Shown: positions 1 through 9,301 of the stretch, piece after piece | How the letters are laid out: every line of letters starts with the position of its first letter | Numbering within the stretch: position 1 is the first letter of the stretch | Assembly (NCBI GenBank): GCA_021851335.1 | Contig: JAJZEA010000006.1 | Location: 1-64,000, forward strand | DNA: 64,000 nt | Direction: 5' to 3' | Source: Acidobacteriota bacterium | GTDB lineage: Bacteria > Acidobacteriota > Terriglobia > Terriglobales > Acidobacteriaceae | Made by a program: the position numbers and the translations under genes | The notes under the pieces: model-generated | Databases searched by the model: none | Told to the model about the DNA's origin: nothing | The model's input: the letters and a program-made list of their open reading frames with translations, nothing else

Positions 1-207
1 ACAGAGAAGAAATAGACCAGCAGCAACACGCTTCTCCGGAAAGAAAACTGATTCAAAACCAGGAAATCATCTGCGGTCAAGTCATCGCTACAAAATCACG
101 CACCTGCGCAGAGATTCTCTAAAATGATCTTTCGGGCATTTTTCATCCAGCCTTCTCCTGGCATCGAAGAACGGAAGACTTCCAACGAAGGCGAGAGATT
201 CAACTCA

Positions 208-876
208 ATGCATTCAGAACTGCCCACGCTTCAGGACCAACTCGACTCGATCACCGCAAACACGCGCACTTTGGTGCCAGCGGAGCGGCTGGCCATCGGC
301 GAACAGGCCGTCGCGGAACTCTTCTCGACCGGCATCGAAGAGCGCATTCTGCCCGTAGGCGCGCAGGCACCGGAATTTGCTTTGCCAGACGCAGTCGGAC
401 GCATCCAGAAAAGCAGCGATCTGCTTGCACTCGGACCACTGATCGTGACTTTTTTCCGTGGCCGCTGGTGCCCCTACTGCATGACCGAGTTGGAGACCTG
501 GCGCGGCCTCTATGGGCAGATTCGCTCCTCCGGCGCGTTTCTCGTCGCGGTCAGCCCACAGACCCAGCGACAATCCGACTTCACAGCGCAGCAACACGGA
601 CTGCCATTTCCGCTGCTTCGCGATGAAGGCTCGGCGCTGGCTGCGCGCTTTGGTCTGGTTTATGCGGTTCCGGAGTATCACCAACGCTATCTTCGCTCGA
701 TACTGGTCAATCTGCCGTTCCTGAACGGCGAATCGTCGTGGGCCTTGCCCATTCCGGGGACGTTTCTGCTCGATTCAGACGGGACGGTTTGCTTTGCCGA
801 GGCACACGCGGACTTCCGAGTTCGCCCCGAACCCTCCTCTGTGCTCAACGCGATGGCCAAGCTAATTCGGCGCTGA
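208..876 (+). CDS. Peroxiredoxin-like (AhpC/TSA family) thioredoxin-fold protein
   Basis: A 222-residue protein with the AhpC/TSA thioredoxin fold, probably reducing peroxides or acting as a thiol oxidoreductase. The strand with FFRGRWCPYC places a CxxC pair at Cys88 and Cys91, where the peroxidatic or redox cysteine sits in this family. The C-terminal PGTFLLDSDGTV segment is the usual cis-proline region. No signal peptide is seen, so it is probably cytoplasmic. The frame is open upstream to 124, but the ATG at 208 follows a purine-rich GAAGGCGAGAG and gives the family-like N-terminus. The exact substrate cannot be read from sequence. A CxxC rather than TxxC motif suggests the AhpC-like-1 subgroup rather than a classical 2-Cys peroxiredoxin. 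Confidence 0.8.
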   Translation: MHSELPTLQDQLDSITANTRTLVPAERLAIGEQAVAELFSTGIEERILPVGAQAPEFALPDAVGRIQKSSDLLALGPLIVTFFRGRWCPYCMTELETWRGLYGQIRSSGAFLVAVSPQTQRQSDFTAQQHGLPFPLLRDEGSALAARFGLVYAVPEYHQRYLRSILVNLPFLNGESSWALPIPGTFLLDSDGTVCFAEAHADFRVRPEPSSVLNAMAKLIRR

Positions 877-916
877 GCGCCCCAGTTTGCATTCGCTGCA
901 TAGCGAAAAACTTCTG

Positions 917-958
917 TTGACCTTCCGCCTCTGAGCGATAATCATAGAGGCGCAGAGC
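917..958 (+). promoter_or_regulatory. Possible promoter and inverted repeat upstream of the exported protein gene at 994
   Basis: The 117-bp gap holds a TTGACC hexamer near 917 and an AT-rich GATAATCAT about 15-18 bases later, resembling -35 and -10 elements. The -10-like part lies inside an inverted repeat, CGCCTCT ... AGAGGCG, with a 13-base spacer. This could be an operator or chance. Only the pattern is visible and no regulator is implied. Confidence 0.3.
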
Positions 959-993
959 GATGACGCCACTCAATCAGGAGTTGATTCGACACC

Positions 994-1974
994 ATGAAAA
1001 AGCTCGCTACTCTCCTCGTATTACTCTTCACCTTCACCACAGCATCCTTCGCTGACATTATTGTTTTGCATGATGGACGGAGCTACTCAGGCACCTTTAC
1101 CGGAGCACCCAGTGGAAAGCTGGTCTTCAAGGATATGGAAGGGATTCAATACACCTTCCCGATGGCTCAGGTGCAGTCGATCGTCTTTTCTAATCTTGCG
1201 GATCACATTACGCTACGCAGCGGCCACGCATACAAGGGCCAGCTAGTCGGGTTGACCACACTGAACTTTAACGGCAAGAACGGCATCTCCTATGTCTTCC
1301 CGCTGTCGGATGTGACTACGATCATCTTTGCCGAACAGGCTTCGCCGTCATCGCCCATGACGGCAGCAGGCATGGGTTCAGCAGGCATGAATGGAGCCAA
1401 TCTGGCGAGTGGCCCTGGACCGAATGCAGGCTATGGCGCGCGACAAGCTGCGACAACGCGCAACTCGATCATCATCCCATCGGGTACACAGATTGACGTG
1501 CGTACCGACGTGCCGATTGACACGACTAAAGATACAGCGGGTATGCAGTATGCAGCCACGATCCAGAACAATGTTCGGGATAGCATGGGAGCGATCAGCA
1601 TCCCGGCTGGAACACGCGCCAAGCTTCAGGTTGTCGATGCCTCGCAAGGCGGCATCCACGGACAGGCATATGCGCTCGATCTTTACTCAATTCGCGTCAA
1701 CGGATCGACCTATCTGGTGGACTCCAGTTCCATCGGCGGGCAGGAAGGTGTCGGCCTGAACAAGCGCACGGCACTCTTCGGCGGCGGCGGACTGGCGCTT
1801 GGCTCGCTGCTGGGCGCAGCCTTTGGCGGCGGCAAGGGTGCGGCAATTGGCGCGCTGGCGGGCGGACTGGGCGGACTGGGAACGCAGATTCTGACCCACG
1901 GCAAAACTGTCAAAGTGCCTGCGGAAAGCATTCTCAATTTCCAGTTGCAGCGTACACTTGTGCTGCATCAGTGA
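994..1974 (+). CDS. Exported protein with duplicated N-terminal repeat and C-terminal glycine-zipper segment
   Basis: A 326-residue exported protein of unknown function. Residues 1-20 form a clear signal peptide (MKK, a hydrophobic [11 protein letters not shown] core, cleavage near SFA/D). Two similar units follow, at about residues 21-66 and 68-112, each reading D/R-G-x-x-Y-x-G ... F-x-x-x-x-G-I-x-Y-x-F-P with a final V-x-x-I-x-F, so one domain has been duplicated. A Gly/Ala linker leads to a domain of about 130 residues starting near [14 protein letters not shown]. That domain contains a glycine-zipper stretch ([17 protein letters not shown] and following) of the kind found in envelope proteins. 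A monocistronic role at the cell envelope is an inference. The next gene could start inside its 3' end, but I prefer a later ATG there. Confidence 0.75.
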   Translation: MKKLATLLVLLFTFTTASFADIIVLHDGRSYSGTFTGAPSGKLVFKDMEGIQYTFPMAQVQSIVFSNLADHITLRSGHAYKGQLVGLTTLNFNGKNGISYVFPLSDVTTIIFAEQASPSSPMTAAGMGSAGMNGANLASGPGPNAGYGARQAATTRNSIIIPSGTQIDVRTDVPIDTTKDTAGMQYAATIQNNVRDSMGAISIPAGTRAKLQVVDASQGGIHGQAYALDLYSIRVNGSTYLVDSSSIGGQEGVGLNKRTALFGGGGLALGSLLGAAFGGGKGAAIGALAGGLGGLGTQILTHGKTVKVPAESILNFQLQRTLVLHQ

Positions 1975-2032
1975 TTCCGGAGACGCGGCGCAGGCAGATA
2001 TTCCGACGCTTGCGCCGCATCCGTTTCCAGGT

Positions 2033-2881
2033 ATGACTCCCCTGCCCAGCGACGAACTCCGCAACGATCCCAACCCTGGACCGTTGCTCACCATTCGCGA
2101 TCTGCACATCCGTTTTGGCTCGCTCGAAGCGGTGCGCGGCATCTCACTGGATATGCAACGCGGCGAAGTTCTGGGACTGGTCGGCGAATCCGGCTCCGGC
2201 AAAAGCGCAACCGCGCTGGCCGTCATGGGCCTGCATGGCCCAGCTACTCGGATCACTGGCTCCATTCGATTTCAAGGGCGCGAAATTCTTGGCCTTCCTC
2301 ACTCCGATCTGCGCCTGCTGCGGGGAAAACAGATGGCCATGATCTTCCAGGAGCCGATGACGGCTCTCAACCCGGTAATGACCATCGGCGCACAGATTGC
2401 TGAAGCCATTCGTACTCATGAACCGCAACTAAGTCGCCACAATCTGAAGCAGCGCGTGCTGGAGGCTCTTGCTTCCGTCGCCATCCTCGACCCGGCCTCG
2501 CGCCTCCATGATTTTCCCCACCAGTTCTCCGGAGGGCAGCGTCAGCGCATCCTCATCGCTATGGCCCTTGTTCACCAGCCCGCTCTTCTGCTTGCCGATG
2601 AACCGACCACCGCACTCGACGTAACCGTTCAGGCCCAGATTCTTTCGCTGATGGCCGAACTCCAACGTACGCACAGCCTGACGATGTTATTCACAAGCCA
2701 CGATCTGGCAGTCGTCCGCCAGATCGCTACGCGCGTCGCCGTCATGCGCCATGGCGAGATCCTCGAGATCGGACCGGTTGCCGATGTCTTCACCAACCCC
2801 GAGCACCCATACACCCGGCAACTGCTTCGCGCCGTACCCGCGATGACCACCGACCGCACGCAACCGCTAGCGACGCCGTGA
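2033..2881 (+). CDS. ABC transporter ATP-binding protein, oligopeptide/dipeptide (OppD/DppD) type
   Basis: A 282-residue ATPase subunit of the peptide/nickel/opine ABC uptake family, expected on the cytoplasmic face of the inner membrane. Visible motifs are Walker A GESGSGKS, the signature FSGGQRQR, Walker B LLLADEP, the H-loop region TSHDLAVV, and the family-specific C-terminal [11 protein letters not shown] (oligo_HPY). A TTG at 1958 would extend it over the end of the preceding gene. The ATG at 2033 is preferred because homology starts soon after it. No permease, solute-binding protein or partner OppF is adjacent. It is either an orphan that works with permeases encoded elsewhere or a remnant of a larger operon. 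Confidence 0.85.
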   Translation: MTPLPSDELRNDPNPGPLLTIRDLHIRFGSLEAVRGISLDMQRGEVLGLVGESGSGKSATALAVMGLHGPATRITGSIRFQGREILGLPHSDLRLLRGKQMAMIFQEPMTALNPVMTIGAQIAEAIRTHEPQLSRHNLKQRVLEALASVAILDPASRLHDFPHQFSGGQRQRILIAMALVHQPALLLADEPTTALDVTVQAQILSLMAELQRTHSLTMLFTSHDLAVVRQIATRVAVMRHGEILEIGPVADVFTNPEHPYTRQLLRAVPAMTTDRTQPLATP

Positions 2882-2922
2882 AAATCCCCTCTTCCACCGT
2901 CTGCGCTACACTCAATCACAGT

Positions 2923-3498
<576 letters not shown>

Positions 3499-3503
3499 TG
3501 GCC

Positions 3504-4442
3504 ATGCGTATCGGGCTGCCACTGATCCTTCCGCTGATTGCAGTTGCCTCATCCATCCTGTGCGGCGTGGCGCAGCAGCCCGGTGCCGTCATCCCTGCCG
3601 CGCAAGTACCCATCGCTCAGGTCAAGCTTGACTCCGGAGCAACCGTTGCCGGATCGCTGACCGTCTCCGGCAATCGCGCAACGATCGGGTCCAGCGGCTC
3701 GGTCACCGCTGGCGCGCGCACGGCCGTGCTCACCCTCCCAAACCGCGGCCAGATTCGCCTGTGCTCGACGACACGCGCTACCTTCACCATGGACCCATCG
3801 CACGCCGCCGCTGACCACTCCGGCCTGATGATCTCGCTCGACCGGGGCGCGCTTGAAACCAGCTTCCAGACGGGCGTCGACTCCGACGTGATCCTTACTC
3901 CGGACTTCCGCATCCTCATCAGCGGCCCTGGAAAATCCTCGGTACAGGTCCGTCTGGGCGACCACGGTGACACCTGTGTCGACAATCCCGGCAAAAATTC
4001 TCCCTACGTCACGGTCAGCAGCCTCTTCAGCGGCGGAGCCTATCGCGTGCAGCCGCGCCAGCGAGTGCTTTTTCAGCATGGTTCGCTCACGGAGGTGGTC
4101 GACAACGAAGAGGAATCCTGCGGCTGCCCAGCCGCTCCCACGCGTACGCTCGGCGACAATGCATTCCCTGTTGCACAATCCGCCGGCCTTGCACCGCTGC
4201 CCGCGCCGCCGCCAAACGCCACACAACCTGGAGTCGTCCACGCCGAGGCCACCGCCTCACTCAGCTACAACGGCGCCGACACACCGGCCGCAGTCTCCGT
4301 GAGCCATCTGCCGGCCAGTTCTGCCGCAGCGAAGGCCGCTTTGCCCAAGACTGCCGCGGTGCAATCTACGGCATCTCCGCACAAACCCGGAGTCTTCCAC
4401 CGTATCGGCCACTTTTTCCGTCATCTTTTTGGCGGATCCTGA
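3504..4442 (+). CDS. Exported protein of unknown function, FecR-like character
   Basis: A 312-residue protein with an N-terminal hydrophobic signal segment (GLPLILPLIAVASSILCGVA). The central part, about residues 35-190, alternates short beta-strand patterns such as LDSGATVAGSL, VTAGARTAVLTLPNRG and ISLDRGALET, resembling the FecR-type beta-helical domain. The C-terminal part is rich in Pro, Ala and Ser and ends with a basic, aromatic tail (RIGHFFRHLFGGS). It starts right after trpG. A GTG at 3498 overlaps the trpG stop by one base, with the ATG at 3504 in the same frame, so translational coupling is likely. The function is unknown, and the trpG link may be only positional. Confidence 0.65.
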   Translation: MRIGLPLILPLIAVASSILCGVAQQPGAVIPAAQVPIAQVKLDSGATVAGSLTVSGNRATIGSSGSVTAGARTAVLTLPNRGQIRLCSTTRATFTMDPSHAAADHSGLMISLDRGALETSFQTGVDSDVILTPDFRILISGPGKSSVQVRLGDHGDTCVDNPGKNSPYVTVSSLFSGGAYRVQPRQRVLFQHGSLTEVVDNEEESCGCPAAPTRTLGDNAFPVAQSAGLAPLPAPPPNATQPGVVHAEATASLSYNGADTPAAVSVSHLPASSAAAKAALPKTAAVQSTASPHKPGVFHRIGHFFRHLFGGS

Positions 4443-4480
4443 GCCAGGGTACTCTCTGGCTGTTGCTTCCAAGGTCACGC

Positions 4481-5026
4481 TCAGGCTACAGCCAGCTTCA
4501 TGCCGGACAAGCCACTCAGCAGGCTCTCCGCGGCGTTCCCGTCCGTCGAGGTCTGCATCACACTCTCCAACTCGCCAAGCAGATGCGCATAATACTGCGT
4601 CTGCACGCCAGAGCTGCTCGTACTGGAGTTTTCTCCATTCCCGCCGATAGTGTTGGAGTACGTAGAGGAGGAGCCGTTGCCGGAACTCGCATCGCCTGCT
4701 CCGCTCGCACTGCCAGAGTTGCCCTCCAGCGCGCTCACCAAAGCCGCAAAGCTCGGCGAGGTCAGTACCCGGCTCAGGTTCAGCGCAGGATTCGTCACAA
4801 TGCCGTCCAGTGTCGCCTGCGCGCTTGCAATGACCGGCGTGAGCGCTGCAGTCATTGTGCCGTTGGTTCCCGACATCGTCGTCCCGCTGCTCAAGTTTCC
4901 CAGCAGCGCCGCCGTCGTCTGCGCCGCCTGGTTCCCGTTGGCGGCATTCGCCTGCAATGTACTCCAGACTGTGGCATCGGCTGCCAGATTTCCAGCTCCC
5001 AGATTCGTCGTCACCGTGATGCCCAT
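4481..5026 (-). CDS. Hypothetical Ser/Gly/Asn-rich protein
   Basis: A 181-residue protein that I do not recognise. It begins MGITVTTNLGAGNLAADATVW. The first 110 residues are Ala/Thr-rich and could form helices. Residues of about 112-145 are a low-complexity Ser/Gly/Asn/Thr stretch, followed by a helical C-terminus (YYAHLLGELESVMQ). No signal peptide or membrane segment is seen. Support for coding is a near-perfect ribosome-binding site, AGGAGGTGGACA, just before the ATG, and natural codon periodicity. It lies between two convergent units and ends 38 bases from the preceding exported protein. The composition is reminiscent of secreted or phage-like filament components, but nothing supports a specific role. 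Confidence 0.55.
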   Translation of the reverse strand: MGITVTTNLGAGNLAADATVWSTLQANAANGNQAAQTTAALLGNLSSGTTMSGTNGTMTAALTPVIASAQATLDGIVTNPALNLSRVLTSPSFAALVSALEGNSGSASGAGDASSGNGSSSTYSNTIGGNGENSSTSSSGVQTQYYAHLLGELESVMQTSTDGNAAESLLSGLSGMKLAVA

Positions 5027-5288
5027 TGTCCACCTCCTCGACTTCGTCCTTGCATAGGCAATAACTCGAAGTCCTCACCGGCTCAGAATCTACTCAGGAC
5101 TGATGCCGGATATTGCCAGATTCCTCCTGAACACAGATTTCCACAAGAGCAAACTGGACTCTTTGTTTGCGTAGGCGTTTCAAATCGAGTCAGTTGATCA
5201 AACGTGTTTCAAAACGGGGCAAACTGCCGGACGGCTCTGACTCCGGGTATCGGACTCCAGATGTCGGGTTCCATATTATGCACCCGCT

Positions 5289-6851
5289 TCAGCCTTCGCG
5301 TGCCCGCTCCACCGCGCGAATCACTGCCTGCGCTTTGTTCCGGCACTCTTCGTGCTCGGCCTCAGGAACGGAGTCGGCCACGATTCCGGCTCCAGCCTGC
5401 ACATGCGCATGGCCATCCTGTGACACAAGGGTACGGATCGTGATGCAGCTTTCCAGATTGCCCCGGAAGTCGGCATAGAGCACCGCGCCACCATAGATGC
5501 CGCGCCGTGTCGGCTCCAGTTCCTCGATGATCTCCATGGCCCGCACCTTGGGCGCTCCGGAGAGCGTTCCGGCCGGAAAACACGCCCGTAAGGCATCGAT
5601 CGCGGTCAAATCCTGCCGCAGGCGTCCACTCAGTGTGCTAACCATATGCATCACGTGGCTATATCGCTCCACAAACATCAGCCGATCCACCGTAACACTG
5701 CCAAACTCGCTGACGCGCCCCACATCGTTGCGTCCCAGATCCACGAGCATCACGTGTTCGCTTCGCTCCTTCGCATCGGCCAGCATCTCGGCTTCGAGAG
5801 CGGCATCCTCCGCTTCGTCGCTGGCTCGCCGGCGCGTCCCGGCGATGGGCCTGTACTCCACACGACCCTCCTGCACGCGCACCAGCATCTCAGGAGAAGA
5901 GCCTGCAATCTCCAGCGGTCCTCGTGTTGGTGTCGTGCGCCGGGTGAGGTCTTTTTTGCCAGTCTTGTGCGTCGACTCCGTTGCATCTTCGCCGTGTACT
6001 CTCAGGAAATAAAGGTACGGCGACGGATTCACCATCCGGAGGGCGCGATAGATGGCAAAGCTATCCACCTCCGGCTCCAGATCAAATCGCTGCGCATAGA
6101 CGGTCTGAAAGACATCTCCCGCGCGGATATACTCGCGAATCTTTTCCACGCCGTCCAGATACTGCTGCTTTCTGGTTCGTGAAGTAATCTTGAGCTTGCC
6201 TTTAGGACGGGTTGCGCGCGGCAGCTTGGGCAATGGACGAGCCAATCGCCGTTCCAATCGATTCAACCGCTTGACAGCGTCCTCAAATGCCTGGGCCGCT
6301 GGCTTGAGCGATACGTCGGCAGTGACAACAAACAGAATCTCACGACGCACATGGTCAAAGGCCAACACTTCGTCAAAGAACAAGAGGCAAGCGTCAGGGA
6401 CTTGCAGTTCGTCGGAAGCGATCTCGGGCAGTTTCTCAATCCGCCGGACAGCGTCATAGCTCAGAAATCCCACTGCGCCGGCGGTAAACGGAGGTAGCTC
6501 GGCGATATGCGCGGGATTGTGGCCGCTGAGCGCTTCGCGAAGAACGTCGAAGACATCTCCCTGGAGACGCACGGTGCGACGTCCTTCCGTGACCGTGATC
6601 GATTCCCCGCGCGCCACAATGCGCTTATACGGATGAAGGCCAATAAAGGTGTATCGCCCCACCTGCTGACCGTTCTCCACGGACTCCAGCAGAAAACACT
6701 CCGGCTCGTCCCAGGCAACGCGCAAAAATGCGGAAACTGGTGTCTCCAGGTCCGCCGTCAGCCTGCGATAGACCGGAACCAGTGTGTGCTTTTTGGCCAG
6801 CGCCAGAAACTCTTTGCGACCGGGAAGAATTGCGTCTTTACTTGCCATCAC
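5289..6851 (-). CDS. trpE: Anthranilate synthase component I
   Basis: A 520-residue chorismate-using enzyme that makes anthranilate with ammonia from the TrpG-type subunit, the first committed step of tryptophan synthesis. The N-terminal region, about residues 15-75, carries the TrpE pattern with the LLES element typical of the tryptophan feedback site. The C-terminal chorismate-binding domain shows SSPEMLVR, RPIAGTRRR, DLGRNDVGRVS, GTLSGAPKVRAMEII and the final IQAGAGIV-like segment (VQAGAGIVADS). Two adjacent ATGs (6851, 6848) can start it. Residues of about 303-322 form a Lys/Thr-rich insertion. No other trp gene is adjacent on this strand, and its amidotransferase partner is at 2923-3498 on the other strand. 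Confidence 0.94.
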   Translation of the reverse strand: MMASKDAILPGRKEFLALAKKHTLVPVYRRLTADLETPVSAFLRVAWDEPECFLLESVENGQQVGRYTFIGLHPYKRIVARGESITVTEGRRTVRLQGDVFDVLREALSGHNPAHIAELPPFTAGAVGFLSYDAVRRIEKLPEIASDELQVPDACLLFFDEVLAFDHVRREILFVVTADVSLKPAAQAFEDAVKRLNRLERRLARPLPKLPRATRPKGKLKITSRTRKQQYLDGVEKIREYIRAGDVFQTVYAQRFDLEPEVDSFAIYRALRMVNPSPYLYFLRVHGEDATESTHKTGKKDLTRRTTPTRGPLEIAGSSPEMLVRVQEGRVEYRPIAGTRRRASDEAEDAALEAEMLADAKERSEHVMLVDLGRNDVGRVSEFGSVTVDRLMFVERYSHVMHMVSTLSGRLRQDLTAIDALRACFPAGTLSGAPKVRAMEIIEELEPTRRGIYGGAVLYADFRGNLESCITIRTLVSQDGHAHVQAGAGIVADSVPEAEHEECRNKAQAVIRAVERAREG

Positions 6852-6993
6852 ACACCCAAGTGTAAAGGCTGGGAGCCAGATGATTCACTGCGAAGCGCCG
6901 TAACCAGGAAAATGCCGGATTGCCGGGATGGACGGAGCAGCCCGATCCGTTACATCACCGATCTCATGCAGGCGCAAACAATCATCCGAGACA

Positions 6994-7023
6994 GGAAAAC
7001 CTCGCATCGCTGCGAGGTTTTCC
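6994..7023 (-). terminator. Perfect hairpin terminator after efp
   Basis: A 13-bp perfect stem, GGAAAACCTCGCA pairing with TGCGAGGTTTTCC, around a TCGC loop, lies 21 bases past the efp stop. The stem itself ends in T-runs on both strands, so it may work in both directions. It separates efp from trpE downstream on the same strand. Confidence 0.75.
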
Positions 7024-7044
7024 TTGCGGATAGCCCGACGTCGC

Positions 7045-7605
7045 TCAGGCGCGGCTGAGGTAGGTGCCTTCGCTCGTGTCGACGCGAATTTTCTCGCCTT
7101 CGTTGATAAAAGGTGGAACCTGTACGACCAACCCTGTTTCGGTGCGTGCCGGTTTCGTGACGCTGGAGGCGGTTGCGGACTTGATGCCTGGCTCCGTTTC
7201 GACAACGGTCAACTCGACGGTGGCGGGCAGATCAATGCCGACAGCAACGCCATCAAAGTAACTGACTTTGATCTGAAGGTTGGGCGTGAGATATTCGACA
7301 GCATCGCCCAGCGTGCTCTTTTTGAGGACAGTCTGCTCGTAGTCTTCCGGATTCATGAAGTAGTAGTCGTCGCCATCGTTGTAGAGGAACTCCATCGAAA
7401 CCTCATCGACGATGACACGCTCAATCGCATCGCCGGAGCGGAAGCGATGCTCGAACATGCCGCCCGACTTGAGATTGCGAAGCTTGGCCTGGATGAAGGC
7501 TCGCAGATTGCCGGGCGTGCGGTGCTCGACGGCGAAGACGAGGTGAAGCTGGTCGTTGTGCTTGATGATCATGCCAGGACGCATCTGTGTGGCGGGAATC
7601 GCCAT
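7045..7605 (-). CDS. efp: Translation elongation factor P
   Basis: A 186-residue EF-P that binds between the P and E sites of the ribosome and relieves stalling at consecutive prolines. The three-barrel architecture is complete: an N-terminal KOW-like domain, a central OB domain with YNDGDDYYFMNPEDYEQ, and a C-terminal OB domain with the signature TKPARTETGLVVQVPPFINEGEKIRVDT. The start is the ATG at 7605, placed after AAGGAG. The frame stays open further upstream but without homology. The tip loop reads TPGNLRAF, so asparagine (residue 33) stands where many EF-Ps carry the modified lysine or arginine. No EpmA, EarP or similar modifying enzyme is nearby. Confidence 0.95.
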   Translation of the reverse strand: MAIPATQMRPGMIIKHNDQLHLVFAVEHRTPGNLRAFIQAKLRNLKSGGMFEHRFRSGDAIERVIVDEVSMEFLYNDGDDYYFMNPEDYEQTVLKKSTLGDAVEYLTPNLQIKVSYFDGVAVGIDLPATVELTVVETEPGIKSATASSVTKPARTETGLVVQVPPFINEGEKIRVDTSEGTYLSRA

Positions 7606-7900
7606 AAGGGAAAACTCCTTGCTGTATGGACCCTCGTTGGGGTCGATGTCTGGGATGGATAAACCGGAGGGCCGAAATGCGGCGAATCTGCGGGCCTTAC
7701 CCTGCTTCGATTGTAACCGAGCGATGATTGCGGCGGCGGGGTAGATCGAAATATACAGCCCCGCTGATTCTAAATAAGTTATTGATTCTTCAGCACCGCA
7801 CAAATTGCACAGTACGCCGAAAGCGCGGTATCGACACACGTATCATTATCTTGCCCCCGGAAAACGTACCCATTAGGCAGGGTGATTACACTACGAAGGA
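7606..7900. other. Intergenic region between efp and the IS scar
   Basis: This 295-base stretch presumably contains the efp promoter reading leftward. I see no convincing -35/-10 pair. Near 7852 a TGCCCCCGGAAAACGTACCC segment resembles the terminal repeat of an IS3-type element and fits the orfA start at 7901, so the mobile DNA probably begins there. No matching inverted copy was found to the right. Confidence 0.4.
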
Positions 7901-8059
7901 ATGATGAAGATGCCGCGGAAGGCCTACACGCTTGAGTTCAAGCAGGAGGCGGTACGTCTGGTGGAGTCGGGCCAGCTTGTTTCCGAGGCGGCGCACAGCC
8001 TCGGGATTGTGGAACAGATCCGTGGGGACCCCGGTTTGCCGTTGGTGCGTGGCGTGTAG
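7901..8059 (+). pseudogene. IS3-family OrfA transposase, N-terminal fragment
   Basis: The frame starts MMKMPRKAYTLEFKQEAVRL and continues to SLGIVEQ, which is the N-terminal helix-turn-helix of IS3-type OrfA proteins (Pfam HTH_Tnp_1 style). After VEQ, near 8018, homology stops abruptly and the frame runs into the antisense of a different transposase before a stop at 8057-8059. Only about 39 of the usual 90-100 OrfA residues remain, and no OrfB is present. It is a non-functional relic. The purine-rich ACGAAGGA before the ATG is the original start signal. Confidence 0.75.
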
Positions 8060-8735
8060 GGTCGGGTACGGCGGTGTTTGAGGCCGAGTTCTTTGCAGGC
8101 GTCTGCGAAGGCGAAAGAGCGGTAGGATGTGCCGTTGTCTGTGAGCAGGGCCTTGATGTGGATGCCGAGCCGGGCGTAGTAGGCCAGAGCCGCATGGAGG
8201 AAGTGCAGCACCGAGGCGCGTGTTTCATCGGGATAGATGGCCGAAAAGGCGATGCGGCTATGGTCGTCGATGGCGACATGGACATACTCGGCGCCGATGC
8301 CCTTGACGGTGTCGCGGCGGTTGCCGGAGACGCGGTGGCTGGGCCTTGCGATCTTGACCAGGCGCTTAATGTCGAGATGTAGCAGGTCGCCGGGATGAGC
8401 GTGCTCGTAACGCTGGACAGAGACAGGTGGTTCGAGATCGGGCATCCGGCTCAGCCTGGCACGGGCCAGAACGCGGCTCACGGTGGCTCGGCTGAAGCCG
8501 GTCTGCTGGGCGATACGGGATCCGGTCCAGCGCTCTCGGCGCAAGGTCTCGATCAGCAGGACTTGCTCTGTGGAGGTGGGTTGACGCAGCCGCGGGGACG
8601 CGAACTGCGGTCCTTGAGACCGTCCAATCCTTGCTCGCGATAACGCCTAACCCACTTGGCCGCGCTCTCCACAACAGAAATACAAAGAACCTCTCGACCA
8701 TGTACCGTCAAACGGGCATGATGGTAGTAGTCCAT
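8020..8735 (-). pseudogene. Degraded IS481-family transposase
   Basis: The remnant reads in two frames. The N-terminal part (MDYYHHARLTVHGREVL ... WVRRYREQGLDGLKDRSSRP) lacks part of its helix-turn-helix. After SSRP a frameshift in the CCCCGCGG run at about 8596 moves the reading into RLRQPTSTEQVLLIETLRRERWTG, which is continuous with the DDE core. The core keeps DIKRL, YVHVAIDDHSR, TDNGTSYRS and LKHRRTRPYTPRTNGK. It is cut right after NGK, where the family continues AERFIQ with the last catalytic Glu region, and there it meets the IS3 fragment. It therefore has a frameshift and a lost C-terminus and cannot be active. Extra sequence upstream to 8819 is open but has no homology I recognise. 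Confidence 0.85.
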
Positions 8736-8866
8736 CTGACCTCCAGAGAAAACAGATTGCTCGACACAATCAGCTTCTCCGTTCTCGATCAGATGGACAA
8801 CAACCTGTTGAAACTTCACAGCTAGGGATATTCCTGGTGTGCGGAGAGAAAGACGAGGAGATTGAA

Positions 8867-9268
<402 letters not shown>

Positions 9269-9301
9269 GCGAAGGACTGATCGCACGAGCGAGCGGCGGG
9301 A

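Noticed and set aside
6852..7044. tRNA gene between trpE and efp
   Set aside because: No T-loop GTTCGA-type sequence or cloverleaf pairing, and only the terminator hairpin is visible.
8590..8602. Programmed frameshift in the IS481 transposase
   Set aside because: The frame change is at CCCCGCGG, not a known slippery heptamer, and IS481 elements normally use a single frame. The copy is also truncated, so mutation is simpler.
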